A stretch of 64,000 nucleotides of DNA from Monoglobus sp964617455 (lineage in GTDB: Bacteria; Bacillota; Clostridia; Monoglobales; Monoglobaceae). The position numbers and the translations under genes were made by a program. Under the pieces are notes generated by a model. The model saw only the letters and a list, made by a program, of their open reading frames with translations, was not told the origin of the DNA and did no database searches. The stretch's first letter is position 1, and the number at the start of each line of letters is the position of its first letter. The stretch is taken from positions 4,452-68,451 of the forward strand of contig CAZTYF010000009.1 of NCBI GenBank assembly GCA_964617455.1. The letters run 5' to 3'. This document shows, in pieces, positions 61,015-64,000 of this stretch.

Positions 61015-63036
61015 CTATTTTCCCGCAGCGTCTGTGAGAGTCATTATCCTTTGGACAAAGAGCGCAAATTCAATACGGCTGGTAAAGTCTTGCGGCCGAA
61101 TTGTTCCGTCCCCGTAGCCTCCCATAAGATTGTTTTCCACACAGGCGGCAACGGCGTCTCGAGCATAGAAGTCTATATATCTCCAATCGTAGTAGTTGTT
61201 AAGAGCCTTGGCTGTGTTGGGAATCGCTGTCACAATCTGCCGAGCCCGCAAAACTCTGTATGCCAAAGTGGCCATATCCTGCCGCAGCATTGTGCCATCT
61301 GGCTCGAACATATTGTCCCCGACGCCCAAAGCAACCCCCGTAGCCCTCGCTTGTCCTATTTCATTATAGTAGTACTTATCGGGAGTCACATCGGCAAAGT
61401 TATCGGTAAACTCCACATCCACATCTCTTAAAACCCTGTAGAGCAGGGCCGTGGCGTCCGCCCTTGAAATAAACAAGTCCGGACCGAATTGTGTTTCACT
61501 GATACCTTTTACTATACCTCGCTTTACCAATTCATCCAGTGCGGGCATAGCCCAATCATATTCGCCCATATCGGTAAATTTATAGGCCGTGTCCGTATTT
61601 TCTTCCGCCGGAGCCTCGGTTTGAGACGGAGGTTCTTCCGCCGAGTTCCCGCTGCCCTGAGGCATCAATGTGGGTAGCAGCGTTTCGGTGCTCTCGGAAG
61701 CGGGCGTCTCGGTTGCGGCGCTCGGAACGGAATCTCCGGGCTGAACGGTTCCTCCGCCACCCTCAGGCACGGGTGTTTGAGCCGGGGGCTCCGATTGAAC
61801 GGCTCCATTTAGGGTGGGAGCAGACATTGGAGTGCCGTTTAATTCTTTAATCATTCCGTAAAGAGCCGGGCTGTCGATAAAAGAGGAATACTCAAACATG
61901 CTGTATCCGCCTATATATTGACTCTCTCTGCCCATATTCACATGGGTTTTCAGCTCGTTGACCCCATTCTCTCCTCTCCAAGCCGACTCGGATCCGGACG
62001 CGGCCTTATATGCTGCCTCGCCGATGTAAAGCTTCACATTTGTGGGAGCGCAAACCCCCGCCCACCAATTGATTAAAGTGCCGTAATCTGCACCTCTTTG
62101 GCCGTTGTACCAATAAATCTGAGGCATAATATAGTCCACAAACCCATTTTCGACCCAATATTTTGTGTCGGCGTACAAACTGTGATAGGAGCTGTTCCCG
62201 TTGGTGTCGCTGCCTCCCGGTGTATCGGAAGAATTCGCCCAAATGCCTCCCGGACTCACACCGAACATACAAGAGGAGTCGATTTCTTTGACCGCCTCCA
62301 TGGCGCAGGATATCAAAGTATTTACCATACTGCGGCGCCAACTTGCTTTGTCGGGATAGCTGTCTTGATATTTATAATATGCCGCCGAATCATCAAACCC
62401 GCTGTCGGGATAGAAATAGTCATCAAGGTGTATGCCGTCAACATCGTAATTCCGAACAATCTCCCTGATTCCTTCCAAGATTATCTCTATGGAATCCGCC
62501 TCTCCCGGATTGAGATACATTTTGCCCGTGCTGTCCGTGAGCACCAAATCGGGTCTCAACACGGCAGGATTGTTGGCAGCCAGGCGGTCATTGTCGGATG
62601 AAGAGTTGGTAACTCTGTACGGATTAATCCAGGCATGCAATTGCATTCCTCGCTTGTGAGCCTCGGTTACCGCATATTCCAAGGGGTCAAAGTCTCCGTC
62701 CGGAGCAACACCCTGAGTCCCGGTCAAATATCTGGACCAAGGATATACCGATGATTTATACAGGGCATCTCCCGATGGCCGCACTTGGAAAAAGACGGTA
62801 TTGAATCCCATATCTGCGCAATTGTTCAACACCGTATCAAGCTCCGTTCTCAGCTGCCATGCATCCGTTGTTGCCCGAGTCGGGTAATCGAGGTTTGCGA
62901 CCGTCGCAACCCACACGCCCCGAAGTTCGGTATCCTCGGCGGCAACATCCTCGGTTGAAAAGCAAAGTAAATTTAAAGCCAGGATTCCGCAGATGGCACA
63001 AACCAAAAGCCGAAATCCGAATTCGTGTTTCCTCAT
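61015..63036 (-). CDS. Secreted GHL10/DUF187-type glycoside hydrolase with three S-layer homology domains
   Basis: 673 residues. Signal peptide to about residue 32, then an (alpha/beta) barrel of the family-10-like hydrolase group (YngK-like): LRGVWVATVANLDYP, ADMGFNTVFFQVRPSGDALY, AHKRGMQLHAWINPYRV and VDGIHLDDYFYPD (fragments), which contain the likely acid residues. A Pro/Thr/Glu-rich linker (about 420-500) leads to three SLH repeats (each with F-x-D or Y-x-x-x-I and GxxPxxxTRxE-like ends: MGGYGDGTIRPQDFTSRIEF). It should be bound to the cell wall surface. Homologues act on peptidoglycan- or glycan-linked substrates; the actual one is unknown. The start is the ATG at 63036 after AAGGAGG; the longer open frame is leader sequence. 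Confidence 0.88.
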   Translation of the reverse strand: MRKHEFGFRLLVCAICGILALNLLCFSTEDVAAEDTELRGVWVATVANLDYPTRATTDAWQLRTELDTVLNNCADMGFNTVFFQVRPSGDALYKSSVYPWSRYLTGTQGVAPDGDFDPLEYAVTEAHKRGMQLHAWINPYRVTNSSSDNDRLAANNPAVLRPDLVLTDSTGKMYLNPGEADSIEIILEGIREIVRNYDVDGIHLDDYFYPDSGFDDSAAYYKYQDSYPDKASWRRSMVNTLISCAMEAVKEIDSSCMFGVSPGGIWANSSDTPGGSDTNGNSSYHSLYADTKYWVENGFVDYIMPQIYWYNGQRGADYGTLINWWAGVCAPTNVKLYIGEAAYKAASGSESAWRGENGVNELKTHVNMGRESQYIGGYSMFEYSSFIDSPALYGMIKELNGTPMSAPTLNGAVQSEPPAQTPVPEGGGGTVQPGDSVPSAATETPASESTETLLPTLMPQGSGNSAEEPPSQTEAPAEENTDTAYKFTDMGEYDWAMPALDELVKRGIVKGISETQFGPDLFISRADATALLYRVLRDVDVEFTDNFADVTPDKYYYNEIGQARATGVALGVGDNMFEPDGTMLRQDMATLAYRVLRARQIVTAIPNTAKALNNYYDWRYIDFYARDAVAACVENNLMGGYGDGTIRPQDFTSRIEFALFVQRIMTLTDAAGK

Positions 63037-63364
63037 TAAATTTCCTCCTTGTTCGGTTCGCTGTATCGTCCTTGGCCGTATCTTCGTAACGCTAAATTTT
63101 GTTGATACTTCCTTTGAATCTCGGGCTATCGAATTTTCTTTAATTATTTCATAAAATCCGGTGACCCCTTTGCTTGGAACCCAAATTACCAAATTAACGT
63201 TATCACGGGCCTTTGCGCATGTCTGTTTTTCTGTTGGTAATGATTTCACATCACTTTACCTTTATGTTGATATGCCTTTTCCGGGTTCTTCTCCGTTTAA
63301 ACTTTTTCCCACTCCTGCTTGTTACCTCCTCGTGGGGGGCGCAGACACCATTCTACATCAAACA

Positions 63365-63393
63365 ATTGTAGTATAGTATCTTAATTTTGTCAA
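63365..63393 (-). promoter_or_regulatory. Promoter of the SLH-glycosidase gene
   Basis: Minus strand TTGACA (63393-63388), 17-base spacer, TACAAT (63370-63365). It implies a leader of about 320 bases before the ATG at 63036. Confidence 0.6.
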
Positions 63394-63431
63394 GTCTTCA
63401 TTAGTTTCCTATCTTTTAAATTTACCTTGGG

Positions 63432-63460
63432 TTGACATTTTTCGGAAAATGTGCTATACT
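63432..63460 (+). promoter_or_regulatory. Promoter of the MBOAT gene
   Basis: TTGACA (63432-63437), 17-base spacer, TATACT (63455-63460), divergent from the SLH-glycosidase promoter and about 90 bases before the start codon. Confidence 0.75.
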
Positions 63461-63548
63461 TACCCACAATATAATGTCAAAAGAGTTTTATATCACTATG
63501 ATCAAAACTTTTATATTGATCATTTGTTTAAAATGGGGGTTGAGAGGA

Positions 63549-64000
63549 TTGCAATTTATTTCAATAGGCTTTTTCGCATTTATGACGGCTTTTATTCTGA
63601 TATATAACGTTATTCCCACTAGATTCAGACGTCCGTTTTTGGTAGTAGGCAATTTGTTTTTTTATATGACCTGGGCCAAGAGTGTTACGGATATAATCCC
63701 CATAATCGCTATAACGTTAATAACCTGGATTTGTGCGATAATCATTGAAAATAATTCAAGCGTTCGCATCAGGAAAACCGCTGTTTTTGCCTCGATTGCC
63801 GCCGGAATCGGCTCTTTGATTTACTTTAAATATGCGAAGTTCCTTATTGAAACATTTAATTCGATATTAAGTCCTATTATACCCGGGGGGGGGGGGGGGG
63901 GGTATAATGGTTGTTATTTAATTATAGTAGCACCATTGGGAATATCATTTTTTACTCTGCCGGCACTGTGTTACGTTTTTGATGTATATAAAAGAAATGT
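63549..64000 (+). CDS. MBOAT-family O-acyltransferase (AlgI/DltB/PatA-like), 3' end outside the window
   Basis: N-terminal 150 residues of a polytopic membrane acyltransferase that moves acyl (often acetyl) groups across or onto cell-surface glycans. The opening QFISIGFFAFMTAF, LIYNVIPTRFRRPFLV and the later PLGISFFTLPALCYVFDVYKR are the standard AlgI/DltB pattern (compare P(L/I)GISF-x-T-x-x-x-x-x-Y-x-x-D-x-Y). TTG 63549 fits the family N-terminus and lies nine bases after GGGGG; an ATG at 63498 is in frame but without a good site. A run of 18 G at 63885-63902 codes for six glycines (residues 113-118) in a loop. The catalytic histidine lies beyond the window. Confidence 0.85.
   Translation, partial: MQFISIGFFAFMTAFILIYNVIPTRFRRPFLVVGNLFFYMTWAKSVTDIIPIIAITLITWICAIIIENNSSVRIRKTAVFASIAAGIGSLIYFKYAKFLIETFNSILSPIIPGGGGGGYNGCYLIIVAPLGISFFTLPALCYVFDVYKRN
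63885..63902 (+). repeat. Homopolymeric tract of 18 G within a coding sequence
   Basis: Eighteen consecutive G, in frame as six Gly codons inside the MBOAT gene. One G more gives GTA then TAA; one G fewer gives GGT ATA ATG GTT GTT ATT TAA: both end the protein at or just after the tract. Tracts of this length are strongly slippage-prone in bacteria. Confidence 0.9.

Noticed and set aside
63037..63249. Longer N-terminus of the SLH-glycosidase (GTG at 63249)
   Set aside because: The signal peptide begins exactly at the ATG at 63036 behind an AAGGAGG; the additional 71 codons have no ribosome site and no signal or domain character.
1..64000. Insertion sequences, prophage genes, CRISPR arrays, rRNA or tRNA genes
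   Set aside because: I found no transposase, integrase, phage structural gene, regular repeat-spacer pattern, rRNA stretch or cloverleaf in the window.

Overview
The window looks like a chromosomal segment of a strictly bacterial Firmicute of the class Clostridia. The reasons are the S10-spc-alpha order with rpsD inside the operon and a type Z (zinc) S14, the DivIVA/SepF/YlmH division block, a MutL with the endonuclease motif, ECF-type folate uptake, S-layer homology domains on a secreted glycosidase, and AGGAGG ribosome sites with TTGACA-17-TATAAT promoters throughout. The Thr/Pro-linked secreted pectate lyase and the S-layer-anchored glycosidase suggest a polysaccharide-degrading gut lineage. 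The exact genus is not shown by the sequence.

Layout. 0-6.5 kb: end of a Zn/Cd P-type ATPase, a decayed cysteine synthase remnant, a ThiF/TcdA-like dehydratase, a flavodoxin, folC and folT behind a tetrahydrofolate riboswitch, and two tandem copies of an unknown 111-residue protein. 6.5-9.3 kb: a secreted pectate lyase. 9.3-14.8 kb (minus): a division/envelope operon (HlyD-like adaptor, yggS, sepF, ylmH, divIVA, lspA, rluD-type). 14.8-24.9 kb (minus): miaA, mutL, mutS, ylbF, miaB, prs and pncB in one run from a single promoter. 25.1-26.1 kb: a NusG domain II protein and a Gx-type membrane protein. 26.6-38.5 kb: a visibly more A/T-rich surface-polysaccharide region with large GT-C-like membrane proteins, YfhO, GtrA, a GtrB-like glycosyltransferase, a UDP-galactopyranose-mutase-like flavoprotein and a broken glycosyltransferase. 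38.8-55.5 kb (minus): the complete ribosomal protein super-operon from rpsJ to rplQ with secY, adk, map, infA and rpoA. 55.7-58.1 kb: a polar amino-acid ABC importer. 58.2-60.7 kb: glycogen phosphorylase. 61.0-63.0 kb: an S-layer-anchored GHL10-type glycosidase. 63.5 kb to the end: the start of an MBOAT O-acyltransferase.

How parts work together: the THF riboswitch links folate level to folate uptake (FolT) and retention by polyglutamylation (FolC). Prs makes PRPP, which PncB next to it uses for NAD salvage. MutS and MutL form the mismatch repair core. MiaA and MiaB act successively on the same tRNA adenosine. The surface region and the terminal MBOAT probably build and decorate cell-surface glycans.

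The most striking observations are an in-frame run of 18 G inside the MBOAT gene, where one base more or less would end the protein at once (a candidate phase-variable switch); the tandem 111-residue paralogues whose eight amino-acid differences all fall in two small patches while silent changes are spread along the gene; a 53-codon small ORF overlapping the end of infA; and a glycosyltransferase pseudogene with several independent lesions.
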